A DNA stretch of 12,779 bases from Candidatus Aminicenantota bacterium (GCA_030612495.1 JAUWNT010000060.1:1-12779); one strand, 5' to 3'. Positions 6,290-12,586 are shown, counted from the first letter of the stretch. The notes: a model not told the origin generated them from the letters alone. Program-made: numbers and translations.

Positions 6290-8107
6290 ATGACAAAGAA
6301 ACTTAATTATATAAATAAAAGATGGGAAGAATGCTGGAATGTAGCTCCTGATATTCTCTCTATTTTAAGGAAAAGTAAATCTCTGAATTCAGCAAGAAAG
6401 AGAATGATGAAATACTTAAATGTTTTAGAGCAAGGTTTCAGAGATGATATTGTTAAGCCTTCTGATTGGGATTATATAGTTTTAAAGGATGCAGTATATG
6501 TATTGAAGAATATTTTATCAGAGAGGAGTGAGAATATTGCAAAATCCTCTTCTTTGAAATATTTATGGAAAGCTGCAAGATATGGAGATGTAGATGTTCA
6601 GGATGATTTCATTGATGAATTTGAACATCTATTCAGAGCAATAAAATTTAAGGCAAAAATTTATCCTTCAAAAGTAATAGAAGGAATTGAATCTTTTGAT
6701 TCTAATAAATGTAATGGTCGAAAATTGGCTATTGAACGTTCGAATTTTCTTGATGCTGTAGGTGATAAAATTGATATGTTTCTAAAAAGGTATCCAACAG
6801 GTTTGGAACCTGAGATAGAGAAGAAAAGAGAGGAAAATAAGAAAAGAATATTAAGGGTTTTTAATGGTACTGAAGAAGATTGGAAAGATTATAAATGGCA
6901 TTTTAGGAATGTAGTTAAGAATAAAAAGGGTTTAGAGAGGCTAAATAAGGTAATAAAAATAGAAAAAACTCAAGAGCAGGCTATTAGACTGGCAATTGAG
7001 AACAATATACCAATTGGAGTAACTCCACATTATCTTCATCTTATGGATAGAGAGCCATCTGATAATGATTATGCTGTAAGAAGGCAGGTTTTCCCTCCAA
7101 TGAAGTATGTTAAGAATATGATTTCACATAAGAATGATAGGGGAATTGCTTTTGATTTTATGCGTGAGCATGATACTTCTCCTATTGAGCATGTAACACG
7201 ACGATATCCAAAGGTTGTAATACTTAAACCTGTTGATACATGTCCTCAAATTTGTGTTTATTGTCAAAGAAATTGGGAAATCACTTCACCATTGGCAAGA
7301 TCAGGTTTTGTTTCTAAAAATGACACTGATAATGCTATCAAATGGATTTCAGAGCATAAACATGTTATGGATATACTTATAACTGGTGGGGACCCATTAA
7401 TAATGAGCAATGAAAAGTTGGATAAACTCTTGTCACGATTAGCATCAATTTCTCATTTGAAGAGTATTAGAATTGCAACCCGTATTCCAATTACAGTGCC
7501 TCAGAGAATTGATGATGAGTTGATTGAAATCTTATCAAAGTATAATGAACCTTATAAAAGAATAATCTATGTTGTTACTCATTTTGAGCATGCATATGAA
7601 ATAAGTCGTGAAACAGCTGATGTAATAGATAAGGTTAGAAAAAGGGGGATTACTTTTTACAACCAGCAGGTTTTTACCTTTGCAAATAGTAAGAGGTTTG
7701 AGAGTGTTGCCTTAAGGGTTGCTCTAAAAATGATTGGAGTTGATCCATATTACCTTTTCAATATGAAAGGTAAGACTGAAATATCAGATTATGCAGTTCC
7801 CATTGCAAGGGCTATGCAGGAAAGAAAAGAAGAAGCACGTTTAATACCTGGGATTTATAGGACTGATGAGCTTGTTTTTAATGTACCATTTCTTGGTAAA
7901 AATCATATGAGATCCAGACAGGATCATGAGCTAATTTCAATACTTCCGAATGGTAAAAGAGTTTATGCTTTTCATCCATGGGAAAGGAATATAAGGGGAG
8001 TTAATTCTTATATATATACAGATGTCTCAATAAAAAATTATTTAGAGAAATTAAAAAAAATAGGTATTGATGCACAAGAGTACGAAAGTATCTGGTATTA
8101 TTATTAA
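6290..8107 (+). CDS. KamA-family radical SAM aminomutase with N-terminal extension; probable glutamate 2,3-aminomutase
   Basis: This is a 605-residue, PLP-dependent radical SAM enzyme predicted to move an amino group from C2 to C3 of an amino acid. The iron-sulfur motif CPQICVYC gives C318, C322 and C325 (CX3CX2C). R327, two residues on, matches the carboxylate-binding arginine of lysine 2,3-aminomutase (LAM). GGDP is at 366-369. The PLP lysine is probably K537 in VPFLGKNH, replacing the usual GGGGK. The two aspartates that hold the lysine side-chain amine in LAM (D293 and D330 of the clostridial enzyme) align by eye with K493 and N531. As I recall, a Lys/Asn pair is the signature of glutamate 2,3-aminomutase, which makes beta-glutamate. 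The W-x2-Y-x-WH segment (198-204) starts the usual LAM region, so about 190 N-terminal residues, apparently helical, are extra. Family certain; substrate inferred. Confidence 0.87.
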   Translation: MTKKLNYINKRWEECWNVAPDILSILRKSKSLNSARKRMMKYLNVLEQGFRDDIVKPSDWDYIVLKDAVYVLKNILSERSENIAKSSSLKYLWKAARYGDVDVQDDFIDEFEHLFRAIKFKAKIYPSKVIEGIESFDSNKCNGRKLAIERSNFLDAVGDKIDMFLKRYPTGLEPEIEKKREENKKRILRVFNGTEEDWKDYKWHFRNVVKNKKGLERLNKVIKIEKTQEQAIRLAIENNIPIGVTPHYLHLMDREPSDNDYAVRRQVFPPMKYVKNMISHKNDRGIAFDFMREHDTSPIEHVTRRYPKVVILKPVDTCPQICVYCQRNWEITSPLARSGFVSKNDTDNAIKWISEHKHVMDILITGGDPLIMSNEKLDKLLSRLASISHLKSIRIATRIPITVPQRIDDELIEILSKYNEPYKRIIYVVTHFEHAYEISRETADVIDKVRKRGITFYNQQVFTFANSKRFESVALRVALKMIGVDPYYLFNMKGKTEISDYAVPIARAMQERKEEARLIPGIYRTDELVFNVPFLGKNHMRSRQDHELISILPNGKRVYAFHPWERNIRGVNSYIYTDVSIKNYLEKLKKIGIDAQEYESIWYYY

Positions 8108-8153
8108 TTCTTTATGATTTGTAAAAAGGAAAATATTGTGATAAAAGTAAATT

Positions 8154-8522
8154 ATGGAAGTAAGGTTCAGTTCAAGGGCTAATTCTCAATTAAGTCTCTT
8201 TTTTGATCTTGATTTAAAAGAAACAGGATTTCTTGTTGGAAAGGATTTGGGCAAATATAAGATCATTGAATCTTTAATTCCTATAAGTTTTAATAAAAAA
8301 GATATTTGTGATGTTTACAGGAAGGTTTATAATAGAATTGGAAATAAATTAATGGGTGTGTTTTTTTTCAATAAATATATATTTTTAGATGATTGGTTTA
8401 TTGAGGATATTATTATAAAAGTTAAAGATAATGATATTAAGGTTTTTTTATATGAAATTAATTCAAAATCGTCTGAAAAAATTTTGGAAGTAATTAATTA
8501 TTCAGGAGATAAGAATGAATGA
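8154..8522 (+). CDS. Small protein resembling a degenerate (catalytically dead) MPN/JAMM domain
   Basis: I do not recognise this 122-residue protein with certainty. Residues 1-48 follow the opening of MPN/JAB domains: a helix, then E23-T-G25-F-L27-V-G29, matching the family's E-x-G-x-L-x-G, then a strand KYKIIESLIPI. The stretch KLMGVFFFNKYIFLDDWFIED (66-85) sits where active JAMM proteases have G-x-x-H-[ST]-H-P and a downstream S-x-x-D. Here both zinc histidines are missing and only acidic residues remain. If the fold is right, this is a non-catalytic binding or scaffold version. An in-frame TAA at 8148 fixes the start at or next to the ATG at 8154. No Shine-Dalgarno sequence is visible. The gene overlaps the AMMECR1 gene by 8 bp, so the two are almost certainly co-translated. 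No signal peptide or membrane segment. Confidence 0.6.
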   Translation: MEVRFSSRANSQLSLFFDLDLKETGFLVGKDLGKYKIIESLIPISFNKKDICDVYRKVYNRIGNKLMGVFFFNKYIFLDDWFIEDIIIKVKDNDIKVFLYEINSKSSEKILEVINYSGDKNE

Positions 8523-9081
8523 TGAATACACAAGGGAAGAAAAACTTGAGTTATTAAAACTTGCAAGACATACAATAGAGAATTATATTAGAAAAAAAGA
8601 AAAAGCATACCCTGAAACCTCAAACTCAAAATATCTTGAAAAACGAGGAGTTTTTGTAACTCTTCATAAAGGAAAGGAATTAAGAGGTTGCATTGGATAT
8701 CCTTTACCAATAAAATCTTTGATCCATGCAGTTGTTGATAATGCGATAGCTGCTTCATTTGAAGACCCGAGATTTAACTCTGTTAAATTAGAAGAGTTGA
8801 AAAATATCAAGATTGAAATCTCAATTTTAACTGTACCTGAAGAGCAGGAAAACATTCATAAGATTAAAATCGGGAGGGATGGAATTATAATCACAAAAGG
8901 TTATATGAGAGGTTTGCTATTGCCTCAAGTTCCTGTTGAACAGGGTTGGAATCTTGTTGAATATATTTCATATGGGTGTATGAAAGCTGGATTGCCTGAA
9001 GATGAGTGGAAGAGGGGAGTAAATGTTAAGACTTTTCAGGCAAATGTTTTTAATGAAAAGGAAATGTTAGAGGAAAAATGA
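8515..9081 (+). CDS. AMMECR1 domain protein
   Basis: This 188-residue protein covers the full AMMECR1 domain, conserved from archaea to humans. Its biochemical role is unsettled. The hallmark LRGCIG is at residues 56-61. Further conserved blocks are EDPRF (83-87), an EISIL strand (101-105), and GLLLPQVPVEQGW (133-145). In other prokaryotes AMMECR1 often occurs with a Memo-like protein and a radical SAM protein (the AmmeMemoRadiSam set). No Memo gene is visible here, and the nearby radical SAM enzyme belongs to the KamA family instead. AGGAG at 8504-8508 lies six bases before the ATG. The 5' end overlaps the MPN-like gene by 8 bp and the stop overlaps the yjbQ-type start (ATGA). Cytoplasmic. 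Confidence 0.93.
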   Translation: MNDEYTREEKLELLKLARHTIENYIRKKEKAYPETSNSKYLEKRGVFVTLHKGKELRGCIGYPLPIKSLIHAVVDNAIAASFEDPRFNSVKLEELKNIKIEISILTVPEEQENIHKIKIGRDGIIITKGYMRGLLLPQVPVEQGWNLVEYISYGCMKAGLPEDEWKRGVNVKTFQANVFNEKEMLEEK

Positions 9082-9482
9082 AAAATATTCAGACCTTGAA
9101 TTTAAAAACCTCAAAATATATTGAATTTATTGATATAACTTCGGAAGTAAGAGAATATATTCAAAAACAAGGTTTGAAAGAGGGAATTGTTATTGTTTAT
9201 ACTCCTCATACTACTGCAGGGATAACAATAAATGAAAATGCAGACCCTGCTGTAACAATGGATATTGAGGAATTTATAAAACGGAAAGTCCCTCATGAAG
9301 GGTATTTTAAGCATATGGAAGGAAATTCTCCTTCCCATATTATGTCAAGTTTATTTTCAGCTTCAGAAACATTTATTGTAAGTAATGGGGAATTGCTACT
9401 TGGAACATGGCAGGCTATATATTTTTGTGAATTTGATGGACCAAGACAAAGAAAAGTGTATTTGAAAATCATAGAATCATAA
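9078..9482 (+). CDS. yjbQ: YjbQ/UPF0047 family protein
   Basis: This 134-residue protein belongs to the YjbQ (UPF0047) family. Database annotation often calls it a secondary thiamine-phosphate synthase because some members show weak activity of that kind; the true role is unsettled. The conserved residues are all visible: TPHTTAGITINENADP (residues 42-57, H44), EGNSPSH (81-87, H87), and LGTWQAIYFCEFDGPR (108-123, W111). The histidines form the presumed metal or active site. Length is normal for the family. The ATG overlaps the AMMECR1 stop by 4 bp (ATGA), with AGAGG (9069-9073) as ribosome-binding site, so this is the last gene of the tight trio. About 100 bases with their own promoter separate it from the next gene. 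Confidence 0.93.
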   Translation: MKNIQTLNLKTSKYIEFIDITSEVREYIQKQGLKEGIVIVYTPHTTAGITINENADPAVTMDIEEFIKRKVPHEGYFKHMEGNSPSHIMSSLFSASETFIVSNGELLLGTWQAIYFCEFDGPRQRKVYLKIIES

Positions 9483-9537
9483 GATAAACCATATTTCAAT
9501 TAGATTACTGATTTATTTTATCAAAATGCAAAATAAG

Positions 9538-9566
9538 TTGAAAAATTTATAAAAAACAAATATATT
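9538..9566 (+). promoter_or_regulatory. Promoter of the RsbRD-type gene
   Basis: TTGAAA (9538-9543), a 17-base spacer and TATATT (9561-9566) predict a start near 9573. That is directly at the GGGGG ribosome-binding element (9574-9578) before the ATG at 9584, leaving a leader of about 11 bases. Confidence 0.55.
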
Positions 9567-9583
9567 AGAGTTAGGGGGTTATT

Positions 9584-10165
9584 ATGATAATAATTAATAA
9601 ATTACTCTCTATGATAGAAAAGAATTCTTTACAGCTTGCAAAAAAATGGAAAAAAGAGATGTTAGAATCTGAATATACAGATACATATAAAAAAATTTCA
9701 GAAAAGGAATTAATTAAAAGGGGTGAACTTGATTTTGTAAATCTTGGAGAATGGATAGATGGTGATATTGGAATGGAAGAGATTGGAAAAGTTTATATAA
9801 ATATAGGAAGAGAAAGGTTTATTGAGGGATTTGCTTTAAGTGAAATCCTTTATGCTTTTCATTGTTCAAAAAAATTGCTGTGGAATTATATATTATCTTC
9901 AGGTATCCTTACAAGTGCTTTAGAGATTTATCAGGCTATGGATTTGATAGTTAGGATTTATAATTTTTATGATGTTGCTGCTTTTTATATAATAAGGGGA
10001 TATCAACAATCTTTATTTGCAAAATTGGCACAACGTAAAAGTGGTATTGATGTTAAAACCTTGAAAGACATATTCCCATTAGGTTATGCTTTTACTGAAA
10101 AGTGGGAAGAAAAAAACTTAACTGAAGATTGGATCCAGAGCTGGAATTTATTCAAAGCAAAATAA
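9584..10165 (+). CDS. RsbRD N-terminal-domain-like helical sensor protein
   Basis: This 193-residue, all-helical, soluble protein resembles the N-terminal domain of RsbR-type stressosome co-antagonists (RsbRD_N). The best-matching stretch is residues 71-102, with G75-R-E-R-F in a helix, then EGFALSEILYAF and KKLLWNYI. An early LAKKWKKEML segment (18-27) corresponds to the family's 'I..rW' start. The usual C-terminal STAS domain is absent, so this is a stand-alone sensor or adaptor domain. Some proteobacterial relatives also occur without STAS. A partner is not visible nearby. It has its own promoter and a GGGGG ribosome-binding site. There is no signal peptide. It ends 60 bases before the tRNA gene. 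Domain call moderately sure; role unknown. Confidence 0.6.
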   Translation: MIIINKLLSMIEKNSLQLAKKWKKEMLESEYTDTYKKISEKELIKRGELDFVNLGEWIDGDIGMEEIGKVYINIGRERFIEGFALSEILYAFHCSKKLLWNYILSSGILTSALEIYQAMDLIVRIYNFYDVAAFYIIRGYQQSLFAKLAQRKSGIDVKTLKDIFPLGYAFTEKWEEKNLTEDWIQSWNLFKAK

Positions 10166-10225
10166 GATTTATCAATAGAGATTTTCATTAGTATTGGGTA
10201 GAAATTTATGTTAAAATTAAAAAGA

Positions 10226-10299
10226 CGGGGTGTAGCGCAGTCTGGTAGCGCTCACGGTTCGGGATCGTGAGGTCGGAGGTTCGAATCCTCTCACCCCGA
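10226..10299 (+). tRNA. tRNA-Pro (anticodon CGG)
   Basis: A complete cloverleaf can be drawn. The acceptor stem CGGGGTG/CACCCCG spans 10226-10232 and 10292-10298, with discriminator A at 10299. The D stem is GCGC/GCGC with loop AGTCTGGTA. The anticodon stem CACGG/TCGTG encloses loop TTCGGGA, placing anticodon CGG at 10260-10262, which reads CCG proline codons. The variable loop is AGGTC. The T arm is GGAGG-TTCGAAT-CCTCT. CCA is not encoded. Its GC content stands out against the AT-rich surroundings. Confidence 0.97.
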
Positions 10300-10326
10300 T
10301 TTATATTAACTCATCATGGAAGCTGT

Positions 10327-10953
10327 ATGATTGAAGGACTCGGATTTTTATTTTCAGGAATGATTTTTGGTCTTGCTGCTGGAATATCTCCAGGACCATT
10401 GATAGCTTTAGTTTTTTCTGAGACTATCAAATATGGCAAAAAAGAAGGGTTTAAGATTGCGCTTGCTCCTTTAATTACTGATTTACCAATCGTTCTATTT
10501 GTATTATTGATATTATCGCGTTTAACAAAATATGATCTTGTAGTTGGAATCATTACTTTATTTGGTGCTGTATACTTAATATATTTAGGTGTTGAAAATT
10601 TGAGGGTCAAAATTAATAAATTTGAAGTTAAATTAGAAAAAAAGGGTGCTTTAAAACGAGGAATTATTGCAAATTTTTTAAGCCCACATCCATACTTATT
10701 TTGGCTATTTATTGGTGGTCCAATGGTTTTGAAAAGTCTGAATATGCATATTTTTGCAACAATTCTATTTATTTTAGGGTTCTATAGTCTGCTTGTTGGG
10801 TCAAAAATAGGTATTACTTTAATCTTGGATAAATTCAAGTCTTTTACTAAAAACAAGTATTATATTTATATTATCCGTACTCTGGGAATTACATTAATCT
10901 TATTTGCATTAATGTTTTTAAAACAGGGTATAAAATTGGTAGGATTATTATAA
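10327..10953 (+). CDS. LysE-family amino-acid exporter/translocator
   Basis: This 208-residue inner-membrane protein of the LysE/RhtB superfamily is expected to export an amino acid or small metabolite by proton exchange. The N-terminal signature is AGISPGP (residues 18-24). The second half-repeat has NFLSPHPYLFW (116-126), in place of the usual N-x-x-NP motif. About six membrane segments are visible: near 5-28, 47-65, 72-91, 120-137, 142-163 and 180-200. The open frame runs back into the tRNA gene to 10267, but that start would put tRNA sequence in the protein. The ATG at 10327 gives a normal LysE N-terminus, with GGAAG a few bases ahead. Only 27 bases separate tRNA and ATG, so the gene may be read from the tRNA transcript. 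Substrate unknown. Confidence 0.85.
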   Translation: MIEGLGFLFSGMIFGLAAGISPGPLIALVFSETIKYGKKEGFKIALAPLITDLPIVLFVLLILSRLTKYDLVVGIITLFGAVYLIYLGVENLRVKINKFEVKLEKKGALKRGIIANFLSPHPYLFWLFIGGPMVLKSLNMHIFATILFILGFYSLLVGSKIGITLILDKFKSFTKNKYYIYIIRTLGITLILFALMFLKQGIKLVGLL

Positions 10954-10980
10954 GAGGTTATACGAGTTTGTTCCTACAAA

Positions 10981-11050
10981 TGCTTTATAATAAAAAACAA
11001 TATTTTTATTGTAAAATCATTCTGGATTTCATATAATATTGAATATAAAA
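10981..11050 (+). repeat. 70-bp direct repeat, copy A
   Basis: It begins TGCTTTATAATAAAAAAC and matches copy B (12403-12472) at 67 of 70 positions. The differences fall at positions 18, 27 and 61 of the repeat. Similarity stops sharply on both sides. The copy lies between lysE and the glycosyltransferase gene and contains a promoter-like pair (see separate entry) and a small ACAAT/ATTGT hairpin. Confidence 0.95.
11009..11037 (+). promoter_or_regulatory. Promoter carried by repeat copy A
   Basis: TTGTAA (11009-11014), 17 bases, then perfect TATAAT (11032-11037). It would start transcription near 11044 with a leader of about 66 bases to the glycosyltransferase ATG. Identical hexamers and spacing recur in copy B, so the repeat keeps its promoter elements intact. 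Confidence 0.5.
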
Positions 11051-11084
11051 AGCGAAAGGTTACAATTTGAGGCGTATAATACTG

Positions 11085-11092
11085 TGTAGCCA
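11085..11092 (+). repeat. Left arm of short inverted repeat flanking the glycosyltransferase gene
   Basis: TGTAGCCA lies 17 bases before the ATG. Its exact reverse complement TGGCTACA occurs three bases into the sequence after the stop codon (12363-12370). The wider contexts ATACTGTGTAGCCAAT and TGGCTACAACACGC remind me of paired recombination-site ends of gene cassettes, but this is impression only. Confidence 0.5.
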
Positions 11093-11109
11093 ATTAGAAA
11101 AAAACGCAG

Positions 11110-12360
11110 ATGAAGATAATTTTAATATCAATAGGAACTCAAGGAGACATGGAACCTTTTTTAGCAATTGGAGAAATATTGAAAGAAAAAGGGCATCAAG
11201 TTATATGTGCCTTTCCTGAGCAGTTTAGAAATCTTGTTGAAGATTCAAATATGAAATTTGCCTCTTTGGGGACAAAATATATTGAGATGTTGGATAGTGA
11301 TATCGGGAGAGCTGCTATGGGAGGGAGTGCCTCAGGGTTAAAGAAATTTATTGCTTATGTAAAACTTGCCAAAAATCAGACAGAAGCCAATAAAGAGCTA
11401 GTCAAAAAGCAATACGAAATAATTGAAAGCGAAATTCCTTATAGAATTGTATATAATGCAAAAGTAACATACCCAGTAATTTGGGGATTAAAAAACAGCG
11501 GAAGAAATATTCTTATATGTGCATCCCCATATTTGCACTATGTGAAAGGTCATACTCATGTTGTTTTTCACAGCAATTTTGGTACTTTTTTTAATAAACT
11601 GACCTTTTCATTAGCGAATTTCGGGATGGCTATGACGACAAGGATTTCGCTAAAGTGGTTAAACATCACAGAAAAGATAAGCAGAAAACAAATAAAAACT
11701 GCTATGTTATCGAATAAGGCAATCTATACAATTTCACCCTCTCTTTTCCCCAGACCTGATTACTGGAAAGAGAATCTTGATGTTTTGGGGTATCACGAAA
11801 GGAATAAAATCGTCAACTGGCAACCAAACAAAGAAATCACTGATTTTCTGACCAAGCATGATCGAATTCTATTCATCACTTTTGGTAGTATGTTAAACCC
11901 TGAACCAGTCGAAAAAACTAAAATAATCCTCGAAATACTTGAACGAAATAAAATTCCTGCAATAATTAATACAGCATCCGGAGGGCTTAGCAAACTAGAA
12001 AATTACGATACCAAACTAATACACTTTGTTTCTCGAATTCCTTACGACTGGATTTTCCCAAAAATATATGCAGTCATTCATCATGGAGGTTCAGGAACAA
12101 CTCATCTGGCAATTAAATATGGCTGTGCATCAATGATTATTCCACATGTTGTTGACCAATTTATGTGGGATAAAATTATTTATGATTTGGGTGTGGGGCC
12201 AAGAGGGATTAAAATAAGTAAAATTACCACGAAGAACCTTGAACCGAAAATTCTCGAATTAGTGAACAATACTTCCTTCAAAAAGAAAGCGGAGCAAGTA
12301 GCCAGTCAAATGGAAAAGGAAGATTTTAAAGAAGAATTGTATAACTCAATAGTGGAGTAA
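11110..12360 (+). CDS. UGT-like (GT1 family) glycosyltransferase
   Basis: This 416-residue GT-B enzyme is predicted to transfer a sugar from a nucleotide donor to a lipid, sterol-like or natural-product acceptor. The N-terminal acceptor domain opens MKIILISIGTQGDMEPFLAIGEIL-type (residues 1-24), the GT28/sterol-glucosyltransferase pattern. The C-terminal donor domain starts near RILFITFGS (252-260). It holds HHGGSGTTHLAIKYG (324-338) and PHVVDQ (345-350; D349, Q350), the donor-binding signature. All key residues are intact. The gene lies between two 70-bp direct repeats and short inverted repeats. Sampled stretches are about 35-50% GC, clearly above neighbouring genes, which suggests recent acquisition. 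No ribosome-binding site is seen before the ATG; the nearest promoter is in repeat A. Acceptor and sugar cannot be predicted. Confidence 0.88.
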   Translation: MKIILISIGTQGDMEPFLAIGEILKEKGHQVICAFPEQFRNLVEDSNMKFASLGTKYIEMLDSDIGRAAMGGSASGLKKFIAYVKLAKNQTEANKELVKKQYEIIESEIPYRIVYNAKVTYPVIWGLKNSGRNILICASPYLHYVKGHTHVVFHSNFGTFFNKLTFSLANFGMAMTTRISLKWLNITEKISRKQIKTAMLSNKAIYTISPSLFPRPDYWKENLDVLGYHERNKIVNWQPNKEITDFLTKHDRILFITFGSMLNPEPVEKTKIILEILERNKIPAIINTASGGLSKLENYDTKLIHFVSRIPYDWIFPKIYAVIHHGGSGTTHLAIKYGCASMIIPHVVDQFMWDKIIYDLGVGPRGIKISKITTKNLEPKILELVNNTSFKKKAEQVASQMEKEDFKEELYNSIVE

Positions 12361-12362
12361 AC

Positions 12363-12370
12363 TGGCTACA
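12363..12370 (-). repeat. Right arm of short inverted repeat flanking the glycosyltransferase gene
   Basis: TGGCTACA is the exact reverse complement of the arm at 11085-11092. It begins three bases after the glycosyltransferase stop codon, so the two arms frame the gene closely. An 8-bp match alone could be chance; the symmetric placement makes it worth recording. Confidence 0.5.
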
Positions 12371-12379
12371 ACACGCAAT

Positions 12380-12411
12380 ATAGCAAAAGGCGGCAAAATT
12401 TTTGCTTTATA
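12380..12411. repeat. Imperfect hairpin between glycosyltransferase and repeat B
   Basis: TATAGCAAAA on the left can pair with TTTTTGCTTTATA on the right if two bases are bulged. Inside it GCAAAA-T-TTTTGC (12393-12405) is itself a perfect 13-base inverted repeat. It could act as a weak terminator for the upstream gene or as part of a folded recombination site. Confidence 0.4.
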
Positions 12412-12472
12412 ATAAAAAATAATATTTTCATTGTAAAATCATTCTGGATTTCATATAATATTTAATATAAAA
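12403..12472 (+). repeat. 70-bp direct repeat, copy B
   Basis: It matches copy A (10981-11050) at 67 of 70 positions, in the same orientation, about 1.4 kb downstream. Together the copies bracket exactly one gene. Homologous recombination between them would delete the glycosyltransferase and leave one copy. Confidence 0.95.
12431..12459 (+). promoter_or_regulatory. Promoter carried by repeat copy B
   Basis: TTGTAA (12431-12436), 17 bases, TATAAT (12454-12459), identical in hexamers and spacing to copy A. It would start transcription near 12466, ahead of the short ORF at 12484 and the DUF1611 gene at 12632. Confidence 0.5.
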
Positions 12473-12483
12473 GAGTAAAAAAC

Positions 12484-12582
12484 ATGATTGGCGATAATGT
12501 AAAGAAATTTAGAAAGAAAAAAGAAAGATATAAACGAAATATGTCTACTTGTAGACATACACATACGTTATGGGCAAATTAA
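12484..12582 (+). pseudogene. 32-codon ORF, possible remnant of an XRE-type regulator
   Basis: The peptide begins MIGDNVKKFRKKK, which resembles the first helix of XRE-family DNA-binding proteins (M-x-G-x-x-I-K-x-x-R-K). It then loses all similarity (ERYKRNMSTCRHTHTLWAN) and stops. The second half runs through the hairpin at 12540-12559 and the ACGTTATGGGCAAAT element, so a junction may have truncated the gene near codon 14-19. It lies directly downstream of the repeat B promoter, without a Shine-Dalgarno sequence. It could equally be a chance ORF. Confidence 0.25.
12540..12559. repeat. Perfect hairpin with 9-bp stem and 2-base loop
   Basis: TATGTCTAC-TT-GTAGACATA is a perfect inverted repeat. 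It lacks a following T-run, so it is not an intrinsic terminator. It could be an operator for a dimeric regulator or the stem of a recombination site, since ACGTTATGGGC follows seven bases later. Confidence 0.6.
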
Positions 12583-12586
12583 AACA

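Noticed and set aside
8154..9482. Complete AmmeMemoRadiSam set
   Set aside because: AMMECR1 is present and a radical SAM enzyme lies upstream, but no Memo gene is seen. The radical SAM protein is clearly KamA-family with a PLP lysine, not the enzyme of that set.
9111..9499. Minus-strand open frames opposite yjbQ
   Set aside because: They are antisense shadows of a well-conserved gene. Neither has a start signal or family resemblance.
10267..10326. Upstream extension of the LysE frame (MRSEVRILSPRF...) into the tRNA
   Set aside because: These codons read through the tRNA anticodon and T arms. The peptide is a familiar artefact of translating tRNA 3' halves. The ATG at 10327 gives a normal LysE start.
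11110..12360. Insertion sequence around the glycosyltransferase
   Set aside because: No transposase gene is present and the terminal inverted arms are only 8 bp, so a classical IS is not supported.
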